From Proteocatella sphenisci DSM 23131 (GTDB lineage: Bacteria; Bacillota; Clostridia; Peptostreptococcales; Filifactoraceae), in NCBI RefSeq assembly GCF_000423525.1, contig NZ_AUID01000008.1, positions 1 to 64,000 of the forward strand: a DNA stretch of 64,000 nt. The letters run 5' to 3'. Positions within the stretch are counted from its first letter, which is position 1; each line of letters begins with the position of its first letter. The position numbers and the translations under genes were made by a program. The notes below the pieces were generated by a model. The model saw only the letters and a program-made list of their open reading frames with translations. It was not told the origin of the DNA and did not search any database. Below are positions 16,227 through 26,494 of the stretch, piece after piece.

Positions 16227-17507
16227 ATGAAGTTCAAAGATTTTAAGATTGATGATAAATATGTAGAAGTATTAGAAAAAAATTATATTACTACTCCTAC
16301 AAAAATCCAAGAAGAAGCCATACCCCATATTTTAGGAAGAAGAGATGTAATTGGAAAGGCGCAGACTGGTACGGGAAAGACGCTTGCGTTCTTACTTCCA
16401 GTTTTCAACCTTATAGATAAGGAAAACAAGCATACTCAGGTTCTTGTAATAGTGCCTACCAGAGAACTTGCAGACCAGATAACAGAAGTTTGCAAAATCC
16501 TCTCTGAACCTTTTGACATAGGTGTTGTTTCAGTTTTTGGAGGACATAATATTGAATCTCAGATATCAAGACTTAGAAATAAGGTGCAGATAGTAGTAGG
16601 AACTCCAGGACGCATACTGGATCACCTGAGAAGAGGAACTATAAATTTCAAGTTTCTTAAACATATGATAATAGATGAAGCGGATCAGATGCTTGCATAT
16701 GGATTTATGGAAGACCTTGAACTCTTAAGTTCTAAAATTCCAGAAAATATTCAGATTATGATGTTCTCGGCTACTATGCCGGAAAATATCCAGCATCTTG
16801 CAAGAAAGATAATGAGAAACCCAATTACTATCGAAATAGACCCTGAAATAGTAGTGCTGGACCAGATAAAACAACTTGTAATAAAGACTACAGAAGACAG
16901 AAGATTAGACAGTCTTATAATGGCTCTTGATATATATAATCCCTTCATGGCTATAATATTTACAAAATCAAAGCAAAGAGCAAAAGAGCTTTACCATGCC
17001 ATGCTTGAAAAAGGCATAACGGACGTGGAAGTTCTTCATGGTGAATTAAGCCAGAATAAGAGAGAACAAATATTAAAGAAATTCAGAAGCCTTAAGCTTC
17101 CATATCTCATTGCTACAGATATAGCGGCAAGAGGTATGGATATTGAAGGTGTAACCCATGTATTTAATTATGATACCCCAAGAGATACGGAGTATTATAT
17201 CCATAGAGTAGGAAGAACGGGAAGACAAAGTGAAGATGGGGTTGCTGTAACTCTTGTGGATGAGAATGATGAAAAATACCTGTCAAAAATCGAAAAAATA
17301 ATAAAATTAAATATACCAAAAGTCTATGACCGAAGTGACTATGAAAGAGCAAAACTGAACTTTGATGATATAAGAAATATGAGAGTTGAACAGGTTAGAG
17401 AAAGAAAATTCAAAAAGACGAATTCTTTTACAAAATCTAAGTCTTTTGGAAAATCCAAGTCTTTTACAAAGCCTGATTCAAGAAGAAAAAAGAAAACAAA
17501 GAGATAA
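16227..17507 (+). CDS. DEAD-box ATP-dependent RNA helicase
   Basis: A 426-residue DEAD-box helicase of the CshA/CshB type, used to unwind RNA in ribosome assembly or mRNA decay and at low temperature. Motifs in order: Q-motif near 22-29, AQTGTGKT (45-52), PTRELADQ, GGHN, TPGRILDH, DEAD (150-153), SAT (MFSATMP), ARGMDIEG and HRVGRTGR. The C-terminal 45 residues are basic with repeated SKSF/TKSK units, a likely RNA-binding tail. An AAAGGACG site precedes ATG. It is monocistronic. Confidence 0.95.
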   Translation: MKFKDFKIDDKYVEVLEKNYITTPTKIQEEAIPHILGRRDVIGKAQTGTGKTLAFLLPVFNLIDKENKHTQVLVIVPTRELADQITEVCKILSEPFDIGVVSVFGGHNIESQISRLRNKVQIVVGTPGRILDHLRRGTINFKFLKHMIIDEADQMLAYGFMEDLELLSSKIPENIQIMMFSATMPENIQHLARKIMRNPITIEIDPEIVVLDQIKQLVIKTTEDRRLDSLIMALDIYNPFMAIIFTKSKQRAKELYHAMLEKGITDVEVLHGELSQNKREQILKKFRSLKLPYLIATDIAARGMDIEGVTHVFNYDTPRDTEYYIHRVGRTGRQSEDGVAVTLVDENDEKYLSKIEKIIKLNIPKVYDRSDYERAKLNFDDIRNMRVEQVRERKFKKTNSFTKSKSFGKSKSFTKPDSRRKKKTKR

Positions 17508-17525
17508 TAAAATTGCATAAAATAA

Positions 17526-17556
17526 AAAAAGATTAGGATTAAGTTCTAGTCTTTTT
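17526..17556 (+). terminator. Terminator after the DEAD-box helicase gene
   Basis: A 13-bp stem with two G-U pairs (17526-17538 and 17544-17556) has a 5-nt loop, and the descending arm ends in TTTTT. It lies between the helicase and the lipoprotein gene. Confidence 0.7.
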
Positions 17557-17584
17557 GCATATAGGAATCAGAAAAGGAAAAGTT

Positions 17585-18919
17585 ATGAAAAAAATCTTTA
17601 CTTTGCTTACGATTATGCTGGTATTAACACTGGGTATTACAGGCTGTGGAGTGTTAAAAACGCCAGAAGAACTCATACAGCCTCCTGAACTTAATGTTGA
17701 GAAGAAAAAACTTAATGATGCACTTCTGAATTATCTTCCACAAAATGCCGATTTGATAGTGTTGCCTTACGTAAAAGGGCTTAAACAGGAAAGTTCGCTT
17801 ATCAACAAGGATATAGATGGAGATGGAGAAAAAGAAGCTGTTGCACTTTACCGCGATAAAAACACCAGAAAAATAGGCCTCATTGTACTGGACAGAGAAA
17901 AAGATGCATGGATTAAAAAAACTGATATAAAGCTTGATGTCTTTGAAGTGGCAGACTATAAGATAATAGACATCAACAATGATGGAAAAGATGAAATCAT
18001 TATAGGATATTATGGCATTACAAATCCATACAAAGAAGTAAATATATATGTTCAGGATCAAAATACGCTCAAGTCCATATTTAAAGAGCGATATCTGGCG
18101 CTTGACATACTTGATGCCGATGACGATGGAATTCAGGACATAGTCATATCTGATTTTGCTGATACGCAATATAACAATAGAGTATCAGTATTTAACGTAT
18201 ATGGAAATAATCCAGTAAAAATAAGTGAAATATCCTATCCAAAAGAAAACGAAGTCTACAGCATCAGCTTTGGAAAAGTCAATGGAAGAACGAAAGCATT
18301 TTTTGTAGATATGTATGTAAATCAGACCTATGGACAGACGGATGTGGTTATATATGAAGATAAGGAACTGTACAGCCTTATAAAAGACAGCCATATCAAA
18401 GATATAATACAGACTACTCCGATAAAGAGCGTTGATATTGATGATGATGGAATAATAGAAGTTGCAAAGATGCAGGTTATAGACCGGTATGACAGAGAAA
18501 ATTCTTCTGCAAATAACTTTGTTAAAAATTATTATAAAATAACTGAAAAACTTGAATTGGAGCTAACATCTCAGGTATATGAAGATATAGATATGAATAT
18601 AAATATAACCTTCCCTTTGAGTTTTAAGAATAATTACTTCATAGAGAAAATCTCTGGTGAGAATCAGATATCTGTTTATTTTTCGCCACAGCAGGCAAAA
18701 AAAGCAATACTTTTTATGGTAGTTAAAAAAGTTGAAAAAAGTCAGCTGGATTCATTGCTTGGAGAATATCAGTTAATAACTGAGATGGAAAACATGGCTG
18801 TAATTGCAAAAATTATGCAAGAACCTGAGAACATGGATCATATACAAAGAAATTTATATGACAGGATGAAATATGATGCCAGGAATCTGACCACAGTTAT
18901 AAAACCAGCCAATTTTTAA
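17585..18919 (+). CDS. Lipoprotein with repeated DxDxDG (FG-GAP/VCBS-like) motifs
   Basis: A 444-residue predicted lipoprotein; signal peptide 1-20 with lipobox GITGC (Cys21). Four Asp-rich loops appear in the first two thirds: DIDGDGEKEA, DINNDGKDEI, DADDDGIQDI and DIDDDGIIEV. Spaced by 50-170 residues, these resemble the calcium-binding loops of FG-GAP/VCBS beta-propeller repeats. The ATG at 17585 is chosen because the signal peptide begins there and AAAAGGAAAAG precedes it; an upstream TTG (17555) adds 10 residues without a membrane signature. It is 43 bp before the two-component regulator gene and may be an extracytoplasmic component or target of that system. Precise function unknown. Confidence 0.82.
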   Translation: MKKIFTLLTIMLVLTLGITGCGVLKTPEELIQPPELNVEKKKLNDALLNYLPQNADLIVLPYVKGLKQESSLINKDIDGDGEKEAVALYRDKNTRKIGLIVLDREKDAWIKKTDIKLDVFEVADYKIIDINNDGKDEIIIGYYGITNPYKEVNIYVQDQNTLKSIFKERYLALDILDADDDGIQDIVISDFADTQYNNRVSVFNVYGNNPVKISEISYPKENEVYSISFGKVNGRTKAFFVDMYVNQTYGQTDVVIYEDKELYSLIKDSHIKDIIQTTPIKSVDIDDDGIIEVAKMQVIDRYDRENSSANNFVKNYYKITEKLELELTSQVYEDIDMNINITFPLSFKNNYFIEKISGENQISVYFSPQQAKKAILFMVVKKVEKSQLDSLLGEYQLITEMENMAVIAKIMQEPENMDHIQRNLYDRMKYDARNLTTVIKPANF

Positions 18920-18962
18920 TAATTAAAAAATTTAGAGTAGATTATATATAGAGGGGATAGAT

Positions 18963-19682
18963 ATGAAAATACTGATTGTAGAAGATGAATATGCAATAAG
19001 AAGTTTTATCACGCTAAATTTTAAAAGAGAAGGTGCACTTGGTTTTAAAAATGATTTTTTTGAGGTATTTGAAGCAGAAAGTGGCGAAGAAGCAATACGT
19101 ATATTTGAGGAAAATGAAGACATAAGGCTGGTACTCCTGGACGTCATGCTTCCTGGCATAGACGGCTTTGAAGTTCTCAAATATCTTAGAGAAAAAAGTG
19201 ATGAGATTGGTATTATAATGCTAACTGCAAGAACTCATGAACAAGATAAGGTAATGGGGCTCGAATATGGAGCAGATGACTATATAAGCAAGCCTTTCAG
19301 TCCTGCAGAACTTATAGCCAGAGTGCGTTCGCTCATAAGAAGGCTTTCGCTGGCAAATTCTGATGAGAATGAAAAATATATAAAGAGCGGTATATTTAAA
19401 ATAGATATAGAGGACAGGAAGTATTTCAAAGGTAAAGAAGAGATTGAGCTGACTCCAAAAGAATTTGAAATTCTTGAACTTTTTATGAAAAATAAAGGAA
19501 AATCACTTTCAAGAGACCATATACTAAATGAGATATGGGGTAAAAACTACTTTGGAGACCTCAAAGTAGTGGATGTTAATATGAGAAGAATACGTAAGAA
19601 AATTGAAGAAGATCCGGCTAATCCTCTATACCTGAAGACTGTATGGGGATTTGGATACAGGTGGGAAGAGGATGAAAATTAG
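18963..19682 (+). CDS. OmpR/PhoB-family response regulator
   Basis: A 239-residue response regulator with an N-terminal receiver (VEDE acidic pair, phospho-acceptor Asp in LLDVMLPG, Lys in ISKPFSP) and a C-terminal winged helix (LTPKEFEILELF, TVWGFGYRW). The receiver has about 8 extra residues (ALGFKNDF) between the first helix and second strand compared with typical members. It overlaps the histidine kinase gene by 11 bp, so the two are translationally coupled. The downstream RND pump genes are the obvious candidate targets. Confidence 0.94.
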   Translation: MKILIVEDEYAIRSFITLNFKREGALGFKNDFFEVFEAESGEEAIRIFEENEDIRLVLLDVMLPGIDGFEVLKYLREKSDEIGIIMLTARTHEQDKVMGLEYGADDYISKPFSPAELIARVRSLIRRLSLANSDENEKYIKSGIFKIDIEDRKYFKGKEEIELTPKEFEILELFMKNKGKSLSRDHILNEIWGKNYFGDLKVVDVNMRRIRKKIEEDPANPLYLKTVWGFGYRWEEDEN

Positions 19683-21126
19683 CAAGTCAAGAATAAAAAA
19701 ACTGATAAGTGATATGAGTTTTAAAAACTCTATAAGAAACAGGATAGTTTTAAGTTTTGGTGCAATTGTAGCACTCACTATAGCTATGATAGAAATGTCA
19801 TTCATAGTATTTGTATCAAATTACTATTATGGGGGAGTTGAACAGATACTAAAAGACAGGGTAATTGTAACCTCAGAGTTTATAAATAATTACGCGAGCT
19901 ATTCAAATGTACAGGGCAAAGCGAGATTTTTATTTGAAAATTTTCTGGGAGAATCGGATAAGAAATTCCTGGTTCAAGTGTTAGATAAAAATGGATACGT
20001 TATCATGGATTCCTATGGTTTTTCAGACCTAAGAGAAATTGAGACCTCTGATGTCAAAGCGGCATTTAACAACAAGCTTGAACCATACATTGATTCTGAT
20101 AGTGAAACAGGGGAAAAAATGATGTCTATATCCAGACCCCTGATGAAATATGGAATGATAGATGGGGCAGTAAGATATACAATATCTCTTGAAAAAATTG
20201 ACGCTGTTATTCAAAAATATATAATTGCAAGTCTTTCAGTATCTGCAGTGATCCTTGCATTTCTTGTAGTTATGGCTGTCCTTATTGCTAAATCTGTCGT
20301 AAATCCAATACACAAGCTGACGGCTATAGCAAGAGAAATGGCAGATGGAGATTTTGAGATAAGGGCAGAAAAATATTACGAAGATGAAATAGGAGAACTT
20401 GCAGATACTTTAAATTATATGGCAGAAGAAATAACTAAGACAGAAAATGTGAAAAAAGATTTCATATCTTCTATTTCTCATGAGCTTAGAACCCCGCTTA
20501 CATCAATAAAAGGTTGGGGGGAGACCCTGCTTTTGGGAAGTGTTGAACCAGACTCTGATGCCGAAATTGGGCTTAAAATAATATGCAGTGAAGCTGAAAG
20601 ACTCAAAGATATAGTTGAAGAGCTTCTTGATTTCTCACGCCTTGAGTCCAGAACAATGAAAGTAAACAAACAGATAATATCTCCCAAAAGACTGGTTAAC
20701 AGTGTTTACAGACAGTTTCTACCAAGAACTAAAGGTATAGATTTCACATGTACACTCATTGGTCAAGATACTATGGTAAACGGTGATGCTAACCGGCTTA
20801 GACAGGTATTTATCAATCTTCTCACAAATTCACTTAAATTTATAGGAGAAAGCGGGAGGATAGCCCTTAGCGTTGAGGGATTCGATGACAGTGTCAAAAT
20901 AATCATTGAGGATAATGGGATTGGGATTTCAGAAAAAAATCTTGAGCGAGTAAAAGAAAAATTTTTCAAAGAAAATGTAAATTCCCCAGGAAGTGGAATA
21001 GGGTTGGCACTTGTAGATGAGATATTAAAACTTCACGATTCTACTATGCTAATAGATTCACAATTAGGTATAGGAACAGTTATTACCATAATAATTCCTG
21101 CTGCAACTACAGAAGAAGAGGATTAA
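19672..21126 (+). CDS. HAMP-domain sensor histidine kinase
   Basis: A 484-residue membrane sensor kinase. TM1 (about 28-50) and TM2 (about 183-207) enclose a roughly 130-residue extracytoplasmic sensor domain. A HAMP segment follows (KSVVNPIHKLTAIAREMADG), then HisKA with ISHELRTPLTS, an N-box (NRLRQVFINLLTNSLKF), DNGIGIS and GSGIGLALV. The ATG at 19672 is preferred over an in-frame TTG at 19651 because it is preceded by GGGAAGAGG and overlaps the regulator's stop region in the coupled manner usual for such pairs. Confidence 0.93.
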   Translation: MKISKSRIKKLISDMSFKNSIRNRIVLSFGAIVALTIAMIEMSFIVFVSNYYYGGVEQILKDRVIVTSEFINNYASYSNVQGKARFLFENFLGESDKKFLVQVLDKNGYVIMDSYGFSDLREIETSDVKAAFNNKLEPYIDSDSETGEKMMSISRPLMKYGMIDGAVRYTISLEKIDAVIQKYIIASLSVSAVILAFLVVMAVLIAKSVVNPIHKLTAIAREMADGDFEIRAEKYYEDEIGELADTLNYMAEEITKTENVKKDFISSISHELRTPLTSIKGWGETLLLGSVEPDSDAEIGLKIICSEAERLKDIVEELLDFSRLESRTMKVNKQIISPKRLVNSVYRQFLPRTKGIDFTCTLIGQDTMVNGDANRLRQVFINLLTNSLKFIGESGRIALSVEGFDDSVKIIIEDNGIGISEKNLERVKEKFFKENVNSPGSGIGLALVDEILKLHDSTMLIDSQLGIGTVITIIIPAATTEEED

Positions 21127-21128
21127 TA

Positions 21129-22421
21129 ATGAAAAAAACAAATATCCAAGAAAATAAAATACAGATGAGTGCAAAGAATAAAAAGGCTATGATGCTTATT
21201 ATAGCTGTAATTATTTTAGCTTTTGCAGTCAGGCTGGGAATGAATTTTTTAAATAGCAAGGATGAGGAAACTGACACTTCTGTTCCGGTATCTGTAATGA
21301 CGGCAACAGAAGCTGAGTTTGAAAAATATATAGAAATATATGGAACCTCAAAACCGGAAAAAGAATCTATCATATTACCTAAGCTATCAGCGACAGTGGA
21401 AAAAATAAATGTAAAACCTGGGCAGCTGGTAAAAAAAGGAGATATTCTTTTTATAATGAATACAGAAGATATAGATTCCCAGCTGAAGCAAGCTGGAGCA
21501 GGTTATGAAATAGCGGCAAATAATTATAAAAATGCAGGAGGTGCATTGGCAGAGCAGCAGAGTCAGCAACTAAAAGCCGCTACGGAAACAGCAAGAATAA
21601 ATTATGAAGATGCGAGAGTAAATTATGACAGGATAAAAGTACTCTATGAAAGCGGTGGAGTGAGTAAAAAAGACTTTGAGCAGATTGAAAATGGTCTTGC
21701 ACTTTTAAAAACTCAGTATGAGACGGCAAAGAAAAGTTACGATCTTTATGTTGAAGAAATAAAACCTGTAAATACAAGCATTGCTCAGTCTCAGCTTGAA
21801 CAGGCAGAAGCAGGTTATGAAAGTGCAAAAAAACAGTATGACGACATGATTGTAAGGGCAGATATAGATGGAGAAATCGGGGTAAGCAAGGTGGAACTGG
21901 GGAAAATTACGGGTGGAACACAGGGGATATCAATGACAGTGGTTGATTACAAGACAATAATTCTGGACCTGGGAGTAACTGAAGAAAACATAGCAAGAAT
22001 AAATACAAATTCTATATGTAAGGTGAAATTTGATGTAATACCAGACAAAGAGTTCAATGGTAAAATTCAAGGAATTGGAGCATCTGTCGATCCGGCAAAC
22101 GGACTTTATCAAGTTAAAATTTCAATAGAAAACACTTCTGGAATAATAAAACCGGGAATGTATGCAAACGTAAAGATATTTGATAAATCTATAAAGGGAG
22201 CAATAATACTGCCAATAGATACTGTTATAAACGATGGTGACAACAAGTATGTATTTGTTTTGAAAAATGACAACACAGTCCAGAAGAAACAAGTAATTAC
22301 AGGGGATGATAATGGTCAGGTCCTGGTTGTATCATCGGGTCTTGAAAGTGGAGAAGTAGTTATTTTTAAAGGACAGGATTATCTTGACGACGGAGATTCA
22401 GTTAGGGTAATAACTCAATAG
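21129..22421 (+). CDS. RND efflux system periplasmic-adaptor (HlyD/MFP) subunit
   Basis: A 430-residue membrane fusion protein. An N-terminal membrane anchor (about 17-38) is followed by a biotinyl-lipoyl half motif (VEKINVKPGQLVKKGDILF), a long alpha-hairpin coiled coil (about 115-230) rich in Ala/Gln/Glu, a second lipoyl half (MIVRADIDGEIG) and beta-barrel. It starts 2 bp after the kinase gene. Gram-positive bacteria with such pairs (e.g. SwrC-type) export toxic compounds or signals; the substrate is unknown. Confidence 0.93.
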   Translation: MKKTNIQENKIQMSAKNKKAMMLIIAVIILAFAVRLGMNFLNSKDEETDTSVPVSVMTATEAEFEKYIEIYGTSKPEKESIILPKLSATVEKINVKPGQLVKKGDILFIMNTEDIDSQLKQAGAGYEIAANNYKNAGGALAEQQSQQLKAATETARINYEDARVNYDRIKVLYESGGVSKKDFEQIENGLALLKTQYETAKKSYDLYVEEIKPVNTSIAQSQLEQAEAGYESAKKQYDDMIVRADIDGEIGVSKVELGKITGGTQGISMTVVDYKTIILDLGVTEENIARINTNSICKVKFDVIPDKEFNGKIQGIGASVDPANGLYQVKISIENTSGIIKPGMYANVKIFDKSIKGAIILPIDTVINDGDNKYVFVLKNDNTVQKKQVITGDDNGQVLVVSSGLESGEVVIFKGQDYLDDGDSVRVITQ

Positions 22422-22433
22422 AAGGAGATCACA

Positions 22434-25400
22434 ATGAATTTAACAAAATTCTCTATTAAAAGACCAGTAACTGTATTTATGTCTATAGTTATAATTATTC
22501 TCTTTGGAGCAGTATCACTTTCAAAACTACCACTTGATCTTCTTCCGAATTTTGGGCTTACCTATGCGGCTGTAATAACTCAGTATAACGGATCGGGTCC
22601 TTATGAAGTTGAAAACATGGTAACAAAACCGCTTGAGGATGCTATTGGTTCTGTAAGTAATCTTAAAAACATAACATCTCAATCACAAGATGGAAGTTCA
22701 GTAATAATGATTGAATTTGAAGATGGAACAGATATGGATTTTGCAACTCTTCAGATGAGAGAGAAAATAGACATGGTCAAAGGCTTCCTTCCAGAAGGAG
22801 TCTCTGACCCGATGGTACTTAAATTCGACCCATCGATGGCTCCAATCCTATATATAAGCGCTTCTTCAAAGATGCCTTCAGAAAAACTGGGCAATTTTGT
22901 AGACGACAACATAAAGCAAAATATTGAGAGAGTTGCCGGAGTTGCATCTGTATCGGTAGAGGGCAAAGAAGAAAGAGAAATTCAAGTGGAGCTGATGCCA
23001 GAAAAACTTCTGGGATACGGCATAAATCAGAATCAGATAATTGGTATACTGCAGGCAGAAAACAATAATATACCAGGTGGAAAAACAGCCTATGGCGGGA
23101 AAGATATAACTATCAGGACTGTATCAAAATTTACGTCTGTAGAAGATATAAGAAATATTCCGCTTTCATTAGCGTCTGGAGGACAGATAAAACTGTCAGA
23201 TATTGCTCAGATAAATGACACCACAAAAGAAAAAACGGCACTCTCAAGACTTAATGGTGAAGAGTCGGTAATGATATCTGTTCAAAAACAAAGTACAGCA
23301 AACACTGTACAGGTAATAAATAATATAAAAAAAGAAATTAAAAATATTTCTGATTCGGAAGATAGAGTCGAAATGGTTATACTTTTTGATCAGGCACAAT
23401 TTATTGAAATGGTTCTGCAAACTGTATTTTCAAATTCAATTTTCGGGGGATTTCTTGCAATAGCCATACTATGGTTGTTCCTCAAAAACTTCAAAATGGC
23501 AGTTTCAATTGGATCCGCAATACCTATATCTGTAATAGCAACTCTTATACTTATATATTTTTCAGGCATAACACTTAATATGGTCTCACTGGGAGGACTT
23601 GCTCTTGGAATAGGTATGCTTGTTGATAATGCGATAGTAGTGCTTGAGAACATATACAGATACCATACACTTGGTTATGATAGATTTGATTCTGTTACAA
23701 AGGGAACCTCAGAAATAAGTTCGGCAGTGGTGGCATCTACGGCTACAAGTGTAGTTGTTTTTCTTCCCATAATATTTTTGAGTGGATTTGCTGCAAAGAT
23801 ATTTAAAGAACTTGCAATGACGGTGAGTTTTTCTTTGGCAACTTCTCTGATAGTTTCGCTTACGGTAATACCTCTGCTTTGCTATATAATGCTTGGAATA
23901 GACAGTAAAAAAGAGGCTCTTGGACTTGAAAACCCAGATGGGTCTGTAAAATACAAATCCAATATTATTAAAAAGTCACTTTCTGGGTTTGACAGAGGAT
24001 TGTCCGAACTTACAGAGTTTTATGCTCAGACAATAGAATATGCTGTAGACAACAGAAAAAAGACTCTGGCAATTGCTGTTGCCATATTTTTGGGATCCCT
24101 TGCACTTTTACCTTTTATGGGTGCGGAATTCATGCCTCAGTCAGATGAGGGAAAGATAGATGTTGCAATCGAGATGCCCAAGGGAACTCAGCTTGAAGAA
24201 ACCGATAAAATAGTAAGAAAAGTAGAAAAATATCTTATGGGGAATCAGGATGTAGATAAGATTTCAGCTGTCGTGGGTTCTTCATCGAATATGGGAGTAA
24301 GTTCGGCAAGCGCTGCAACTATAACAGCAGTTCTTAATAACAAAGAAGATAGAAAAAACAGCACTCCAGAAGTTGCGGAAGAAATAAGAGTTTTTGTGAA
24401 AGACATACCAGGATGTGAGATAAATGTAACTCAGACTCAATCAATGGGAATGGGAGCATCGGGAGAGGCGGGAGTCTCGCTTAATATTTATGGGGATGAC
24501 ATGGAAATGCTTAAGAAAATATCTATTGATATAGAAAAAATAATGACCAAAGTGGAAGGCATACGTGGAATTAAGAGCAGCATATCTGATGGATCGCCAG
24601 AGCTTCAGGTTGTGGTGGACAAAGCGAAAGCAAATTCTTACGGAATGACTTCATCGCAGATAGCTTCGATTGTGAGGAGTTCTATAGATGGGACTGTTGC
24701 AACAGAACTTAGTCGTGATGGTCAGGAAATAGATGTAAGGGTAAAAACAAAAGAAGGTTACTATAAAAATTCTGAAGACATTAAAAATATATCTATACAG
24801 CTCATGAATGGATCGTATGTACCACTTGGATCACTGGCAGAAATCTATATGGAAAAAGGACCAAGTGTTATAAACAGAGAGAACAAAGAAAGATCCATTA
24901 GCATTACTTCTGAAGTATACGACAGAGATATAAAAACAGTAAATGAAGATGTGGAAAAAGCAATAGAGAATTATGAATTTCCTGAAGGCTACCATTTTTC
25001 ATTCGGAGGTCAGTATGATATGATGATGGATTCATTTGCATCACTGGCAATTATGCTTATGCTGTCAGTATTGCTGGTATATATTGTAATGGCAATGCAG
25101 TTTGAATCATTATTGTATCCCTTTATTATAATGTTCTCCATACCCTTTGCTCTCTCGGGATCGATTATACTTATATTCCTTACGAATAAACCTATAAGTA
25201 TAATTACGTTCATAGGAGTCATAGTACTTGTAGGAATCGTGGTAAACAACAGTATAGTTCTTGTGGATTATATAAACACACTTAGGTCACGTGGAATGGA
25301 TAAAAGAGAGGCGGTAATCCAATCTGGACTTACAAGGCTTAAACCAATCCTGATGACAGCCCTGACTACAATAATCGGGCTTATACCTTTGTTTTTCAGC

Positions 25401-25568
25401 AAAGCGCAGGGCGCTGAAATGCAATCTTCTCTTTCTGCAGTTGTAATAGGCGGACTTACATTTTCTACTGTCCTTACACTTGTTGTAGTCCCTGTTATGT
25501 ATTATATACTTGATGATTTGCAAGAAAAAATTTCAAAAAAATTATTCAAGACTGCGGAGGAAAAGTGA
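22434..25568 (+). CDS. RND family efflux permease (AcrB/SwrC-like)
   Basis: A 1044-residue, 12-helix proton/sodium-driven exporter, the full length of HAE1/AcrB-type pumps. It has FSIKRPVTVFMSIVIIILFG at the start, GMLVDNAIVVLENIYR in TM4 (the proton-relay Asp) and IVVNNSIVLVDYINTLR in the second half. The large loops after TM1 and TM7 form the porter domain. It follows the adaptor gene by 12 bp and touches the DMT transporter gene by a TGATG overlap. Confidence 0.95.
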   Translation: MNLTKFSIKRPVTVFMSIVIIILFGAVSLSKLPLDLLPNFGLTYAAVITQYNGSGPYEVENMVTKPLEDAIGSVSNLKNITSQSQDGSSVIMIEFEDGTDMDFATLQMREKIDMVKGFLPEGVSDPMVLKFDPSMAPILYISASSKMPSEKLGNFVDDNIKQNIERVAGVASVSVEGKEEREIQVELMPEKLLGYGINQNQIIGILQAENNNIPGGKTAYGGKDITIRTVSKFTSVEDIRNIPLSLASGGQIKLSDIAQINDTTKEKTALSRLNGEESVMISVQKQSTANTVQVINNIKKEIKNISDSEDRVEMVILFDQAQFIEMVLQTVFSNSIFGGFLAIAILWLFLKNFKMAVSIGSAIPISVIATLILIYFSGITLNMVSLGGLALGIGMLVDNAIVVLENIYRYHTLGYDRFDSVTKGTSEISSAVVASTATSVVVFLPIIFLSGFAAKIFKELAMTVSFSLATSLIVSLTVIPLLCYIMLGIDSKKEALGLENPDGSVKYKSNIIKKSLSGFDRGLSELTEFYAQTIEYAVDNRKKTLAIAVAIFLGSLALLPFMGAEFMPQSDEGKIDVAIEMPKGTQLEETDKIVRKVEKYLMGNQDVDKISAVVGSSSNMGVSSASAATITAVLNNKEDRKNSTPEVAEEIRVFVKDIPGCEINVTQTQSMGMGASGEAGVSLNIYGDDMEMLKKISIDIEKIMTKVEGIRGIKSSISDGSPELQVVVDKAKANSYGMTSSQIASIVRSSIDGTVATELSRDGQEIDVRVKTKEGYYKNSEDIKNISIQLMNGSYVPLGSLAEIYMEKGPSVINRENKERSISITSEVYDRDIKTVNEDVEKAIENYEFPEGYHFSFGGQYDMMMDSFASLAIMLMLSVLLVYIVMAMQFESLLYPFIIMFSIPFALSGSIILIFLTNKPISIITFIGVIVLVGIVVNNSIVLVDYINTLRSRGMDKREAVIQSGLTRLKPILMTALTTIIGLIPLFFSKAQGAEMQSSLSAVVIGGLTFSTVLTLVVVPVMYYILDDLQEKISKKLFKTAEEK

Positions 25569-26494
25569 TGAGTGATAAGGTAAAAGCTTATATAGGAATT
25601 ACCAGTACGGCCATGTTTTGGGGCGCTTCTTTTGTAAGTATAAAGATATGCATGGCGGTCTTCGGACCGCTGTATCTTGCATTTTACAGATATATACTGA
25701 CGTCGCTTATTATATTTTTTGTCCTTAAACTGATGAATATGGTCGAAAAAATCGACAATAAGGATATATTAAGAATGGCCGTTTCTGGAATTGCAGGAGT
25801 TACCATATATTTTGCATGCGAAAATAATGCAGTGCTTAGAATAAGCTCTAATGAAGCATCCATACTTATAGGGATGATACCTATTTTTTCTCTGGTATTT
25901 AATAGATTTATTTATAAAAGTAAAATTACCCTAAGAAATGCTTTGAGTATCCTGGTTTCTATATTTGGAATATACCTTATAATAGGCGGGGCAAGTTTTT
26001 CCCTTAATATAGGTGGATATACATTTATGATAATGGCAGCTGTGTCGTGGTCAATCTTTCAATTCACAGTAAAACCACTTTTTGAAAAGTATAATCATAT
26101 GACCATAACTATGTATCAGAGTTTCTTCGGAGTATTAGGATTTGTCCCATTTCTCAGACTTGATTATATGCATCTTGATAAGCTGGACATGAATGTATTT
26201 TTACATTTTATGTTCCTGACTCTTATATGTTCAGCATTATGCACTTACTTATATCTGTATTCACAGGAAATTCTAGGCATAAATATAACTTCTGTGTTTT
26301 TAAATCTAATCCCAGTGTTTACATTTGTGTTTAGTTTTGTTATTCTTAAAGAAAAGCTTTCTTTTATACAGATTATAGGAGCATTGATTGTAATTGTTGC
26401 TGTATCTTGCGTGAAGGAAGAAATTGTATATTCGGCAGGAAAGTCAGATGAATCTTGTGAAATAAAGTCTGTGGAGGGGTGTTTAATTGAGTAA
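25568..26494 (+). CDS. DMT superfamily EamA-type transporter
   Basis: A 308-residue protein with 10 hydrophobic segments in two EamA repeats (WGASFVSIKICMAVFGPLYL early, and VSWSIFQFTVKPLF in the second). Such proteins export metabolites, often amino acids. The ATG at 25568 overlaps the pump's stop codon by one base and is preceded by GGAGG at 7 nt; a GTG one codon earlier is less well placed. It is in the same operon as the RND genes. Confidence 0.9.
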   Translation: MSDKVKAYIGITSTAMFWGASFVSIKICMAVFGPLYLAFYRYILTSLIIFFVLKLMNMVEKIDNKDILRMAVSGIAGVTIYFACENNAVLRISSNEASILIGMIPIFSLVFNRFIYKSKITLRNALSILVSIFGIYLIIGGASFSLNIGGYTFMIMAAVSWSIFQFTVKPLFEKYNHMTITMYQSFFGVLGFVPFLRLDYMHLDKLDMNVFLHFMFLTLICSALCTYLYLYSQEILGINITSVFLNLIPVFTFVFSFVILKEKLSFIQIIGALIVIVAVSCVKEEIVYSAGKSDESCEIKSVEGCLIE

